Source: an uncultured Myxococcales bacterium
GTDB taxonomy: Bacteria > Myxococcota_A > Polyangia > Palsa-1104 > JAEUJZ01
DNA: 42,290 nt
NCBI GenBank assembly: GCA_937868485.1
Contig: CALMML010000350.1
Coordinates: 1 to 42,290, forward strand
Reading direction: 5' to 3'
This document shows positions 18,815 through 26,632 of this stretch, in pieces. The position numbers and the translations under genes are program-made. Numbering within the stretch: position 1 is the stretch's first letter; each line of letters begins with the position of its first letter. The notes beneath the pieces are model-generated. The model was not told the DNA's origin and did not search any database. It worked only from the letters and a program-made list of their open reading frames with translations.

Positions 18815-19471
18815 ATGTCGACACACTTTGTCCCGATGACCCCGGCGCTGGAGGACTATCTGACTCGTCACTCGACGCGTCGTGATGCGCTGCTGGCGGA
18901 GCTGGCGGCTGAGACGGCGCAGCTTGGCGAAGTTCAGGTGATGCAGATTGCGGAGCTGCAAGGCTCGCTGATGTCGCTGCTGACCGGGGCGATTGCTGCG
19001 GTTCGCGCCATTGAGATTGGCACCTTCACCGGCTACAGCGCGATCTGCATTGCCCGCGCACTGCCCGCGCATGGAAAGCTGCTCTGTTGTGATGTCAGCG
19101 ACGAGTGGACATCGATTGCGCGACGGTATTTTGCGAAAGCTGGCGTCGCACACAAGATCGATCTGCGCATCGGTCCGGCGCTGGATACGCTGCGCGCGCT
19201 GCCGGTAGAGCCGCTGTTTGACATCGGCTTTATCGACGCTGACAAGGTAAACCAGCGAAACTATTACGAAGAAGTGCTGCTGAGGCTGCGCAGCGGGGGA
19301 CTTCTGCTGATCGACAACGTGCTGCGCGAAGGACGTGTGCTCGACGCGAGCCTGCACGATCCTGCACTTTCGGCGGTGCGTGCTTGTAACGATGCCGTCG
19401 CTGCCGATCCTCGGGTCGAGGTGGCGATGCTCCCGATTGCGGACGGCTTGACGGTGATTCGTAAGCGCTAG
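18815..19471 (+). CDS. SAM-dependent O-methyltransferase, class I (caffeoyl-CoA/catechol type)
   Basis: 218 residues from the ATG at 18815, preceded by GGAGA at suitable spacing and 10 bp after rodA. Motif I is IEIGTFTGYSAI (the E-x-G-x-x-T-G-Y-S pattern of this family), followed by DVSDEWTSIARRYF, then FIDADKVNQRNYYEE and LLLIDNVLREG, where metal-binding Asp/Asn residues (D, D, N) are expected in cation-dependent members. It methylates hydroxyl groups of small aromatic or catechol-like acceptors; the native substrate is unknown. Its position at the end of the rod operon is probably read-through rather than function. It converges on pspA with only 3 bp between stop codons. Confidence 0.9.
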   Translation: MSTHFVPMTPALEDYLTRHSTRRDALLAELAAETAQLGEVQVMQIAELQGSLMSLLTGAIAAVRAIEIGTFTGYSAICIARALPAHGKLLCCDVSDEWTSIARRYFAKAGVAHKIDLRIGPALDTLRALPVEPLFDIGFIDADKVNQRNYYEEVLLRLRSGGLLLIDNVLREGRVLDASLHDPALSAVRACNDAVAADPRVEVAMLPIADGLTVIRKR

Positions 19472-19474
19472 CGG

Positions 19475-20275
19475 CTAGCTGGCTGTCGAGGTTGGATCTT
19501 CGCTCTTCGGTGGCGTTCCGGTGTCGGTCTTGGGCTCGCCTTCAGGCTTGGTCGTCGCATTCTGCGGCAGGGCTTTCGGTGCTGCCGTCGCAGACGCGGG
19601 CAAAAGTCCCATCTTCTGCTTCAGCTCTGCCAGCGCCATATCCGACGGCGTCTTTTTCGCTTCCAGTGCCTTGAATCGCTGCGTCAGCGAGTCACCTTCC
19701 AGCTCACCCGCCAGCTCGGTATGGGCTTCGGTCTCAGCCTCGAGCAGATCGATCTTTTGCGCCATCCGGTCAAAGGTGTCGAACGCCGAGGTGTCCGACA
19801 GTCCCGCCATCGTGTTCTGAATCGCCTTTTGGGCTTCGGCGCGCTTCTGACGGGCAACCAGGATGTTTCGCTTGCGCTTGGCCTCTTCAATCTTGTTGTT
19901 GAGGATGCGAAGCTGAACCTTGAGCTTGTCGACGGCGTCTTTTTGGCTGACCCACTGCTGCTCGAACTGAAGCGCCAGCTCGTCGTGCTCTTTTTGTCGC
20001 GTCAGCGCTTCTTTGGCCAGCTCATCGTCGCCCGCTTGGACCGCCAGCATCGCTTTGCGTTCCCAGTCTTTCGACTGCGCGACCTGCTCGTCCCACTGCT
20101 TCTTGAGTCGCTTTTCGTCGCCAATGGCTACTGCGACCTGCTTTTTGGCCTCGACAAGCTGGGTCTTCATGTCAACCAGCACTTGGTTGAGCATCTTTTC
20201 CGGGTCTTCAGCCTTCGAGATCAGGTCGTTCAGGTTCGATTTGATGAGCGACCCCAAACGAGAGAAAAATCCCAT
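19475..20275 (-). CDS. pspA: PspA/IM30 (Vipp1) family envelope-stress protein
   Basis: 266 residues from the ATG at 20275, with AAGGA 7 nt upstream. The N-terminus has the amphipathic membrane-binding helix (MGFFSRLGSLIKSNLNDL) and the family hallmark SKAEDPEKMLNQ. A long helical coiled-coil region to about residue 220 follows, with repeated charged heptads. The last ~50 residues are a disordered Pro/Thr/Lys-rich tail, longer than in E. coli PspA. ESCRT-III-like PspA rods bind and repair stressed inner membrane. No pspF-like gene is adjacent. The neighbour upstream on the same strand is a YbjN-like protein 60 bp away, a likely cotranscribed partner. A TTG at 20281 is the alternative start. 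Confidence 0.94.
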   Translation of the reverse strand: MGFFSRLGSLIKSNLNDLISKAEDPEKMLNQVLVDMKTQLVEAKKQVAVAIGDEKRLKKQWDEQVAQSKDWERKAMLAVQAGDDELAKEALTRQKEHDELALQFEQQWVSQKDAVDKLKVQLRILNNKIEEAKRKRNILVARQKRAEAQKAIQNTMAGLSDTSAFDTFDRMAQKIDLLEAETEAHTELAGELEGDSLTQRFKALEAKKTPSDMALAELKQKMGLLPASATAAPKALPQNATTKPEGEPKTDTGTPPKSEDPTSTAS

Positions 20276-20335
20276 CGCCAATCCTTATGCAAAAAGAGTC
20301 TGCTTAGGTTTTGTGTGCTCGCATGTCGTCGGTGC

Positions 20336-20731
20336 TTACGCTGTCTCGGGATCTTTGAACTTCCCAAGCCGACTGTGATGCGATGCGACCGCCAAAGAGA
20401 TGTCATCAATGGTGGCCGCAAACTCGTTGTAGTCGAGGTTTTCTAGCTGCAGTGCGTCGCAGATGACCACCGCATCGCCTTCGACCCCATAGGCGCCGTG
20501 CATCATCTCGCTCGCGTTGAGCTCCAGCAGCGTGCGGAACAGTCCTTCGCGATTGCGCGACGGCAGCTCCATCACTTTGACTCGGAACACCAGAACTGGG
20601 CCCGCGAGCGTAATGACCAGCTTATCGATGCCGTCGAGCCCACTCAGGATCCAGATTCCTTCGCGAGGCTCCTCATACCGCAGATCCATCTTGAGCAGGT
20701 AGGACTGAATGTCCTCAATACCCTTGGCCAT
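20336..20731 (-). CDS. YbjN-like / type III chaperone-fold small protein
   Basis: 131 residues without a signal peptide. The pattern of an initial helix (IEDIQSYLLKMDL), strands (GIWILSGLDGIDKLVITL, LVFRVKVMEL), a central helix (REGLFRTLLELNASEMMHG), a strand (AVVICDALQLENLD) and a final helix resembles YbjN and class I secretion-chaperone folds. That assignment is by overall pattern only. It is transcribed just upstream of pspA (60 bp gap), so a role as PspA partner or regulator is plausible but unproven. Its start is 220 bp from the divergent unknown gene. Confidence 0.6.
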   Translation of the reverse strand: MAKGIEDIQSYLLKMDLRYEEPREGIWILSGLDGIDKLVITLAGPVLVFRVKVMELPSRNREGLFRTLLELNASEMMHGAYGVEGDAVVICDALQLENLDYNEFAATIDDISLAVASHHSRLGKFKDPETA

Positions 20732-20951
20732 CTTGCCTCCGCCGACGAAACTTCAGGGTAGAGCAGCGACCTTGCCCTGTAAAGGGTTCGGCACGGCAGT
20801 TTTCGGAAAAGACCGACGGCGCCGAGCTGCTGTTCACGCTGCCAGGGGAAGGGCGAAGGTTGGCTCAAAACGTGGCAAGCGCGCCGATGTCAGACCGCTC
20901 GGAGAGAAACACCCTTGCGGACTTTCAATCCTTGCGAGACTTTTTCAAGCT

Positions 20952-21920
20952 ATGGCCAAACCCTCTTCCCCAAAGCATCTAGGCGCTGCTGCAACCTCTT
21001 CTGCGCTGGTTCGGCTGCGAGAGCTGGCTTCGGCGGCCAAACCGCCCACGCGTCGTTCCAGCGCGAAATCAGCGGCCAAACAAGCGACAGCGAAGGCTGA
21101 AAAAGCGACAGCGAAGGCTGAAAAAGCGACAGCGAAGCCGGTGGTTGCGACGGCTCCAGCGGTGACTCCTGTGGGGGAAGAGCACACTCCGACGGTGGCT
21201 CCAGAGCTTTCGACGGGCGCGGGGGTGCTGTCGCGGGTAGCGGTGATGCTGGCGAGGGTGCCGAAGGAACATGTCGCAGCGCCCGAGCAGCCGGTTCCGC
21301 ACCTGATCAGTGAGTCGCTGGCGCTGCTGGCGGTGGCTCGACGCTATGCCGATAAGCTGGGGAAGATTGGCTTTTCGGATGCGATGCTCGACGGGCTGCA
21401 GCTCTATGCGCAGGCACTTCACGAGGCGCAGGCTCAGCTGGATTCGCTGCGGGGCAAGCACATCACCCAGGCGGAGCAAAAAGCCTTCCTTCAGGCCTCG
21501 GAGCTGCGGACTCAGCTGTTGCTTGCCGGGAGGCTGGTGCTGCGAAAAGATCGCAAGGCGCTGGAAGCGCTCGACGCGATTGCCGAGGGAGACGGACTGG
21601 CCGACTTGGCGCGTGATCTGCTCGACTTGGCGCTGGTGGTCGAGACCTATCCGACGGATCTCGCGCGCTTGGGTCTGGGCGTCGAAGCGGTGGTCAAGGC
21701 GCGTGAGCTTGCCAAGAAGCTGACGGCGAAGCTGGATGCGCAAAAGCCCAAGACCGATGCCGAGCGAGCGGCGGAAGACCTGCGCAACCGGGCTGCGACG
21801 GTGCTGCAAGAGCTGATTGCCGAAGCCCGACTCGGTGGTGCCTATCTGTTTCGCAAAGAGCCTCGCGTGGCGCTGCTGTTTACCGCGACTCACCTGTCGC
21901 GCCGCCGTGGCTCGCGATGA
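20952..21920 (+). CDS. Unknown Ala/Lys-rich helical protein with 7-residue repeats
   Basis: 322 residues from the ATG at 20952; not recognised. The first ~85 residues are low-complexity and basic, including the tandem ATAKAEK repeat. Residues about 100-300 are predicted long amphipathic helices rich in Leu/Ala (SLALLAVARRYADKLG, ALHEAQAQLDSLRGK, LARDLLDLALVVETYP), suggesting a helical bundle or coiled coil. There is no signal peptide or TM segment. The basic Ala/Lys/Pro N-terminus resembles histone H1-like or nucleoid-associated tails, but this is not evidence of DNA binding. The last 41 bp overlap the convergent M23-like gene. The open frame runs upstream to 20709 but would overlap the divergent gene. 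Composition matches neighbours, so transfer is not suggested. Confidence 0.65.
   Translation: MAKPSSPKHLGAAATSSALVRLRELASAAKPPTRRSSAKSAAKQATAKAEKATAKAEKATAKPVVATAPAVTPVGEEHTPTVAPELSTGAGVLSRVAVMLARVPKEHVAAPEQPVPHLISESLALLAVARRYADKLGKIGFSDAMLDGLQLYAQALHEAQAQLDSLRGKHITQAEQKAFLQASELRTQLLLAGRLVLRKDRKALEALDAIAEGDGLADLARDLLDLALVVETYPTDLARLGLGVEAVVKARELAKKLTAKLDAQKPKTDAERAAEDLRNRAATVLQELIAEARLGGAYLFRKEPRVALLFTATHLSRRRGSR
21084..21139 (+). repeat. 21-bp in-frame tandem repeat (2.6 copies)
   Basis: Units at 21084-21104 and 21105-21125 are identical, with a partial third at 21126-21139; each encodes ATAKAEK. Perfect identity at the DNA level suggests recent expansion by slippage. Confidence 0.85.
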
Positions 21921-23424
21921 TTGGTTCGTCGCTGCGTGCGAGCTTTTCTGCCCAGTCGTTGCTCTGTGCGATGAAGGATGCGCGCTCTGCTTCGGCGATG
22001 CCGGGCTCGCGACTGCTCTTGAGCTTGGACAGCTCGACGACGCGGCCTGCGACCTTCACTTGAAGCCGTAGGTGTGACGCTTCTTTTCCCGGCGGCGTTG
22101 CGACGTAACCGATGACCTGACGCTGCTTGACGACTTGTCCGTCGACCAAGCCTCGCGCAAGGCGTCCGATCGGACCGTAGCTGGACTCTAGACCGCCAGC
22201 GTGAGCGACCATCACCGTCTGAGGCTTGCCCGTGCGACCGGGCTGTAGCTTGACCTTGCCGGTGGCGATCGCCAAGACCGGCGTCTGGGCGGGGACCTGA
22301 TAGTCGAGTAGGTAGCGTCCTTTGTCGCCCTGGGCGCTTGGTGGCGTCGAGGCGGCGGGCTGACTGCTCTTGCTCCACTGAATCGGGGCTTTGCAGACGC
22401 TGCGAACGAGGCTTTCACCGCTGTCGGTGAAGTAGTGCTGGCTGGCACCGGGTGCGGCCCCGGCGTTTGGTGGACTTCCGTCGGTGCGTAAGAAAGCGCG
22501 GAGCCGACGCGTGCGTGGACCACCCGGTACCGGAACGTATTCGACGGCGAGCAAGCGTCCGTAGCGATAGAAGCGATCCCCGAGGAACTGCTTTTCGACG
22601 AGAAGCCGCAGCCTGTCACCGGGCTGTGCGTCGCTGTAGAGGTTTAGCTCACAGGCAAAGACTTCGTAGATGCGGGCAGCCAGCGCGGATGTTTCCGACG
22701 CACGCTGTACGGCGCTAAGCAGATCGCTCTTGGCTTCCAGCTTCAGCTCGATGCGCTGCGTGCTGACGACGAGCGGCTGGGTCTGTTTGACCGGCACAAA
22801 GCGATCGGCACTGCCCGTCTGAACTCGCTCTAGGTGATAGGCCAGTGCGTCGGTCAGTCGATAATCCACCGACTGAAGCCGATCTTCGGAATCGTAATAG
22901 AACGTCAGCGACTGGCCGGGACCAAAGCCGCCGGGGTCCAGGACACTACGCAGCGCGGTCTCTAGCTCGGTCTTCTGACGAGCGGGCACAGCCACTTTGG
23001 TCAGCACATCCGATAGCGAGTCACTTGCGTGAAGGGGCTGCTCGACGATGCGGGGAAAGTCCGCGAGCGGCGGAAGCACCTTCGGCTTGCGAACCGGACG
23101 ACTGGGCTGCGGTGGTGTTCCGACGGGGCCACTCAGCCGTGCGCTCATCGCGCGTCCGGTTTCGGCCTGCCTGAGCAGCGCTGGCAGCGACGTTCCGTGA
23201 CGGTAATACAGCACGTAGAGGTTGATCACGAGCAGCACCGTCAGCGCTCCGAGGATCTGGAGCGGCGCGCGGAGCTTTTGCCACAGCTTCTGCCCCGAGC
23301 GTCGCTCGCTTCGAACGCCCACCGATCCGAAGAATCGGGATGAGCGTGAACCCTTCGCCTTGGATCGCGAACGATTTCCACCACCAAGGCTTAGGCGTAC
23401 GGGCTGGCGACGAGAGCGCATCAT
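21880..23424 (-). CDS. M23-family (LytM) peptidase homologue with lost zinc ligands
   Basis: 514 residues. A basic cytoplasmic N-terminus precedes one TM helix (about 56-74). A periplasmic region includes a MepM-like auxiliary domain (QSLTFYYDSEDRLQSVDY, IYEVFACELNLYSDAQPGDRL, YFTDSGESLVRS), then a C-terminal M23/LytM domain (about 366-465). Active M23 enzymes coordinate zinc through an H-x-x-x-D motif and the second His of H-x-H. Here the first reads R370-Y-L-L-D374 and the second H451-L-R453, so two of three ligands are Arg. It is therefore probably a non-catalytic homologue, as in amidase activators of the EnvC/NlpD type, rather than an endopeptidase. It is the last gene of a minus-strand run, 105 bp after the 305-residue unknown; its 3' end overlaps the convergent gene by 41 bp. 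Confidence 0.8.
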   Translation of the reverse strand: MMRSRRQPVRLSLGGGNRSRSKAKGSRSSRFFGSVGVRSERRSGQKLWQKLRAPLQILGALTVLLVINLYVLYYRHGTSLPALLRQAETGRAMSARLSGPVGTPPQPSRPVRKPKVLPPLADFPRIVEQPLHASDSLSDVLTKVAVPARQKTELETALRSVLDPGGFGPGQSLTFYYDSEDRLQSVDYRLTDALAYHLERVQTGSADRFVPVKQTQPLVVSTQRIELKLEAKSDLLSAVQRASETSALAARIYEVFACELNLYSDAQPGDRLRLLVEKQFLGDRFYRYGRLLAVEYVPVPGGPRTRRLRAFLRTDGSPPNAGAAPGASQHYFTDSGESLVRSVCKAPIQWSKSSQPAASTPPSAQGDKGRYLLDYQVPAQTPVLAIATGKVKLQPGRTGKPQTVMVAHAGGLESSYGPIGRLARGLVDGQVVKQRQVIGYVATPPGKEASHLRLQVKVAGRVVELSKLKSSREPGIAEAERASFIAQSNDWAEKLARSDEPIIASHGGATGESR

Positions 23425-23529
23425 GAGAAGCAGACCTTACGAAGTACCACCGACCGGCAGCGACGTAAAATTTTCACGATCACAGCGTGCGAATGCGCGC
23501 ATCGCGACCGGGAATTCTGCGACGGGAAA

Positions 23530-24447
23530 CTACTCGTGGACGCGGTACAGATAGCGCCAGACGCGCGCTTCGGGGGGAACGCCGAACAGACGCTGCATAT
23601 CCGCGATCCACGACGGAGGCATCAGCTCGGGAACCCAGACGACGATCAGCGCCTGCTCGGCAAAGCGCTCGTCGAGAGGTGCTGACAGTGACAGCGTGTG
23701 CGCGGACAGCTCGCCGTGGACTTCGACCACTTCGTGATAGCGACGGACATCGGCTTCACTGCTGGTCTCTGGCAAGACAAGATCGAGGCTGGCAGTGGTC
23801 TCATCGCCGCTGGCATGCACGATCGCGATCTGACCGGGGAGGGGAACCTGAACAGCCAGCGTCAGCAGATCACCTGCTTGAAACGATCCAAGTCGGGTGG
23901 TCGCCGTCGGGGAGCTTGCTTCATCGGGATGTGGCAGGTGCTCAAAGATGCGCAGCGCAGATCGTTCGACGGTGAGCCGGGCCCGATCGCCCAGCGGTCC
24001 GCGTGCTCGTCGCGTCATCCGTCGCCACCACTGCCGTTTGGGGAACGCTCGGTGGGTCAGCACGTCAGTCAGCCAGGCTTGCTGGGCGGCTACGATCTCA
24101 TCATGAGTCGCAAGACCGTCGGGAAGTGGCCAGCTGTCGGGCGCTTCAAGCTGCGCGGCATAGACGGTCAGCAGCTCGATGATGTTCTCTCGCTCGACGT
24201 CAATGTCGAGCAGATCGTCCCACAGCCCGAGCAGCCCAACCGCGCTCGAGACCGTCGAGCGACTTTCGATCAGTGCGTCGACGGACGGAACCAGCAGCGC
24301 GTGCAGCTCTGCGAAGGTTCGCAGCATCGCTCCGCGCTGTTCATCGTCGCTGGCTGTCTGTGCGCGCGCGATCAAATCCTTGGCGGGCTCCTCTTTGTGC
24401 GCGATCGGCGCAAGCAGGATCCGCAGCGTCGGCGGCACCGTCACCAT
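23530..24447 (-). CDS. Unknown protein, 305 aa, downstream of the cation exchanger
   Basis: Not recognised. The start is the ATG at 24447, with AAGGAA 7 nt upstream and only 4 bp after the exchanger stop, so the two are almost certainly cotranscribed. There is no signal peptide or TM helix. The N-terminal ~110 residues look helical (AKDLIARAQTASDDEQRGAM, then FAELHALLVPSVDALIES). A basic stretch (RRMTRRARGPLGDR) follows, and a C-terminal half of alternating strands (FQAGDLLTLAVQVPLPGQIAIVH, ASLDLVLPE). The tight coupling suggests a cytoplasmic accessory or regulatory role for the exchanger, which is inference from position only. A GTG at 24450 is an equivalent alternative start. Confidence 0.72.
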   Translation of the reverse strand: MVTVPPTLRILLAPIAHKEEPAKDLIARAQTASDDEQRGAMLRTFAELHALLVPSVDALIESRSTVSSAVGLLGLWDDLLDIDVERENIIELLTVYAAQLEAPDSWPLPDGLATHDEIVAAQQAWLTDVLTHRAFPKRQWWRRMTRRARGPLGDRARLTVERSALRIFEHLPHPDEASSPTATTRLGSFQAGDLLTLAVQVPLPGQIAIVHASGDETTASLDLVLPETSSEADVRRYHEVVEVHGELSAHTLSLSAPLDERFAEQALIVVWVPELMPPSWIADMQRLFGVPPEARVWRYLYRVHE

Positions 24448-24451
24448 CACG

Positions 24452-25714
24452 CTATTCCTTGCTGTCTGCTTCCTTGCGAAAGGTCAGGCGCAGGTGCTGA
24501 GGCACATAGCGCGCATAACGAATGAACAGCAGGATCGCGAGCAGCACATACAGCAGCGACAGACCGTAGCGGACGTTGGCTTGCGGGAACGGCAGCTGGA
24601 CCAAGAAAAGCAGCAGCAGGACCACGGCTTCCCAGGCTTCCAGTCGACCGTTGAGCAGCACACCGACGCCAAGTAGGCTCTGCGAGCTGGTCAGCACCAG
24701 CTCTTCGACCTGACGAGAGTCGAGCGGGAGCGCGCCCGGCTTTCCGAGTGCAAGCGAGTACGCCATCGGGAGCGTTCCGACAAGCAGCGTCCACTGATTG
24801 ACCTTCGATGACAACAGCGCACCGATGCCAGCCGAGCCATGACCGTGCAGCGCGAAGATCGTAGCAACCAGTAGCTCAGGGGCTTCCGACGCGAGAGGTG
24901 CCAGCCACTGAACGAGCAAGAAGCGATCGACGCCGAGGTGCTCTCCTGAGCCGATCAGCGACTCCGCGAATGGTTCAGCAGCAGCGAGCAGCGTTCCAGC
25001 CGCGATGGCCAGCAGCAGTGCGACGGTGGATCGGCGACGAACTTTGGGCAGTGAACCCAGCTCGCTGGCGACGCCGGTTAGCTCTGGCTCGGAGTCGGCT
25101 CCACCCGAGACACGCCAGACGTAGAAGCCAAACAGCACAAGCAGACCGGCACCGTTCCACAGCGCAATGTGCTCGAAGAGCGGCATCGTCAGCGACCACA
25201 GCGTCGCGAGGCACAAGATGGTCAGATCGATTCCGAAGCCATCAGCGAGAGAGACACCAGGCGAGGGCGCGGCAGCTTCACCGGGAGCCCGCTTGCGAAG
25301 TGCCGCATACACACTACACAGCGCGACGACGGACCAGCCGACACCGATCAGCAGCCGATTCGAGCCGGTCATGTTTGCGGCGGCGTACTGCGCGTATTCG
25401 GGCTTTTTGGCGGCCATCGACGCAAAGTACAAGTCGACGGCGTACTCGGGCAGCACTGCGATGAAGGCCAGCACCGCCATCGCGAGCCCTTTGGCGATAT
25501 CGACCTGCAAGGCTTCCGCCGCCCACGCGAGGATGAAGGCAGCAGACAGCACCGCACCGCCGTAGACCATCAGACCTTCGATTGGCGGCAAGTGGGTGTG
25601 GTTGATTCTCAGCCCGATCGCGGCCAGGCTGCACAAAAGCGTGACGAGCAGCTTGGCAATGGCGTTACCAGACAATGAAGACCGAGGAGCGGATGAAGTC
25701 GATGGCTCAGACAA
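24452..25714 (-). CDS. CaCA-superfamily sodium/calcium-type cation exchanger
   Basis: 420 residues from a TTG with AGGTG upstream. About ten to eleven TM helices form two inverted halves. Each half has a version of the alpha repeat: LAFIAVLPEYAVDLYFA with AANMTGSNRLL in the first, and LAPLASEAPELLVATIFA with LLSSKVNQWTLLVG in the second. The Glu residues in LPE and APE are the cation-binding positions of Na+/Ca2+ and H+/Ca2+ exchangers. Expected role: calcium or other cation efflux across the inner membrane, driven by Na+ or H+. The second-half GSN motif is replaced by SSKVN, so ion preference is uncertain. It is 4 bp from the downstream unknown gene. Confidence 0.85.
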   Translation of the reverse strand: MSEPSTSSAPRSSLSGNAIAKLLVTLLCSLAAIGLRINHTHLPPIEGLMVYGGAVLSAAFILAWAAEALQVDIAKGLAMAVLAFIAVLPEYAVDLYFASMAAKKPEYAQYAAANMTGSNRLLIGVGWSVVALCSVYAALRKRAPGEAAAPSPGVSLADGFGIDLTILCLATLWSLTMPLFEHIALWNGAGLLVLFGFYVWRVSGGADSEPELTGVASELGSLPKVRRRSTVALLLAIAAGTLLAAAEPFAESLIGSGEHLGVDRFLLVQWLAPLASEAPELLVATIFALHGHGSAGIGALLSSKVNQWTLLVGTLPMAYSLALGKPGALPLDSRQVEELVLTSSQSLLGVGVLLNGRLEAWEAVVLLLLFLVQLPFPQANVRYGLSLLYVLLAILLFIRYARYVPQHLRLTFRKEADSKE

Positions 25715-25873
25715 TGTGCACCTACATTCTCAGCCTACGTTAGGGGGCCGAAGCGCCGCAACGTGACGCCACGAAATTGGGAAGTGGTCCGACGGTAAAA
25801 AACTCGCTGATTGTAGCGCAGGTCGATTCAGCGCAGCAGCGGCAAGCGTGACCGTCGTCGAGCGGAGCAGCGT

Positions 25874-26215
25874 CTAGTTGTCGTCTGAGTCGTCGTCGCT
25901 TGGGGTTGGTGCGTCGGGACGACGGAAGCGATGGATTTTGCCACCGTCGACAGCAGTCAGCTCGGGGCGATCTTTGACGACAGCGATCACCACAACCTCG
26001 CTGAGAGCCACCGCCAGGTCGGGATCTTCATTCGGACGCTCTGCGAGCAGCATGAAGCCGTCTTCGATGCTGATCAGGAATCCTCCACCCAGACAGTTGT
26101 CGTGCTCGTCGCTCTGACGTGGGCCGAAGACGTTGATTTCTTGGCCAATGAAGCGCTCAAGCACGCCGAAGGAGGAGCGACGCGGAAAAGACCACTTGGT
26201 TGGAGGTTTTGACAT
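25874..26215 (-). CDS. Unknown small acidic-tailed protein
   Basis: 113 residues, not recognised. It has strand-rich segments (GQEINVFGP, GGGFLISIEDGFMLLAERP, VALSEVVVIAVVKDR) and ends in an acidic Asp/Ser tail. The pattern of short strands around a glycine resembles an Sm-like or small beta-barrel fold, but this is only a shape impression. It sits 42 bp after the small gene downstream of guaA and 159 bp before the exchanger gene. Low-complexity ends and conserved frame quality favour a real gene; function unknown. Confidence 0.55.
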   Translation of the reverse strand: MSKPPTKWSFPRRSSFGVLERFIGQEINVFGPRQSDEHDNCLGGGFLISIEDGFMLLAERPNEDPDLAVALSEVVVIAVVKDRPELTAVDGGKIHRFRRPDAPTPSDDDSDDN

Positions 26216-26257
26216 GGACAGAAGTGGGTAGCGCAGACCGCGTCGCCGAGCAAGTGT

Positions 26258-26632
26258 CTACTTGCTGCGCGCGGTGGCTTGTCGTTGGTCGTGGGCAGTC
26301 TGGGACAGCTTGAGCGCCTGACGGTACAGATCGCCAGCTAGCTCGGTATCGCCTCGGGTGAGCTGAATGTCCCCGAGCCGCAGATAGCACGCGGCTTGCT
26401 CGACAAGATCGCCTCGCCGACGACTCTTTACAAGCTGACGACGAAGCAGCAGCTCTTGCTGGCGCAGCGACAGCTCTCCGATGGGCGCCGAGGTGTGATC
26501 TTGCGCGACGGGTTCCAGCGCAAGCTGCGGAACAAACATATCGATCTGGGACGAGCGCGAAGACATGGCGCTCGGTAACATCGCTTCATGCATTCGGCAA
26601 ATTTTTGCTTCGAGCGGCTCGCTCACTCCCAC
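26258..26632 (-). CDS. Small protein with a TPR-like helical pair, overlapping guaA
   Basis: 124 residues if started at the GTG at 26632, where it overlaps the guaA stop by 10 bp. Another start at the ATG at 26566 gives 102 residues and fits equally well. The C-terminal half (AACYLRLGDIQLTRGDTELAGDLYRQALKL, given here by its ends) resembles one tetratricopeptide repeat: a Y-x-x-L-G-x-x pair and the YRQALKL end. The N-terminal part is Ser/Gln-rich with no recognised motif. Position makes cotranscription with guaBA likely. It may be a helical adaptor; function unknown. Confidence 0.5.
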   Translation of the reverse strand: MGVSEPLEAKICRMHEAMLPSAMSSRSSQIDMFVPQLALEPVAQDHTSAPIGELSLRQQELLLRRQLVKSRRRGDLVEQAACYLRLGDIQLTRGDTELAGDLYRQALKLSQTAHDQRQATARSK

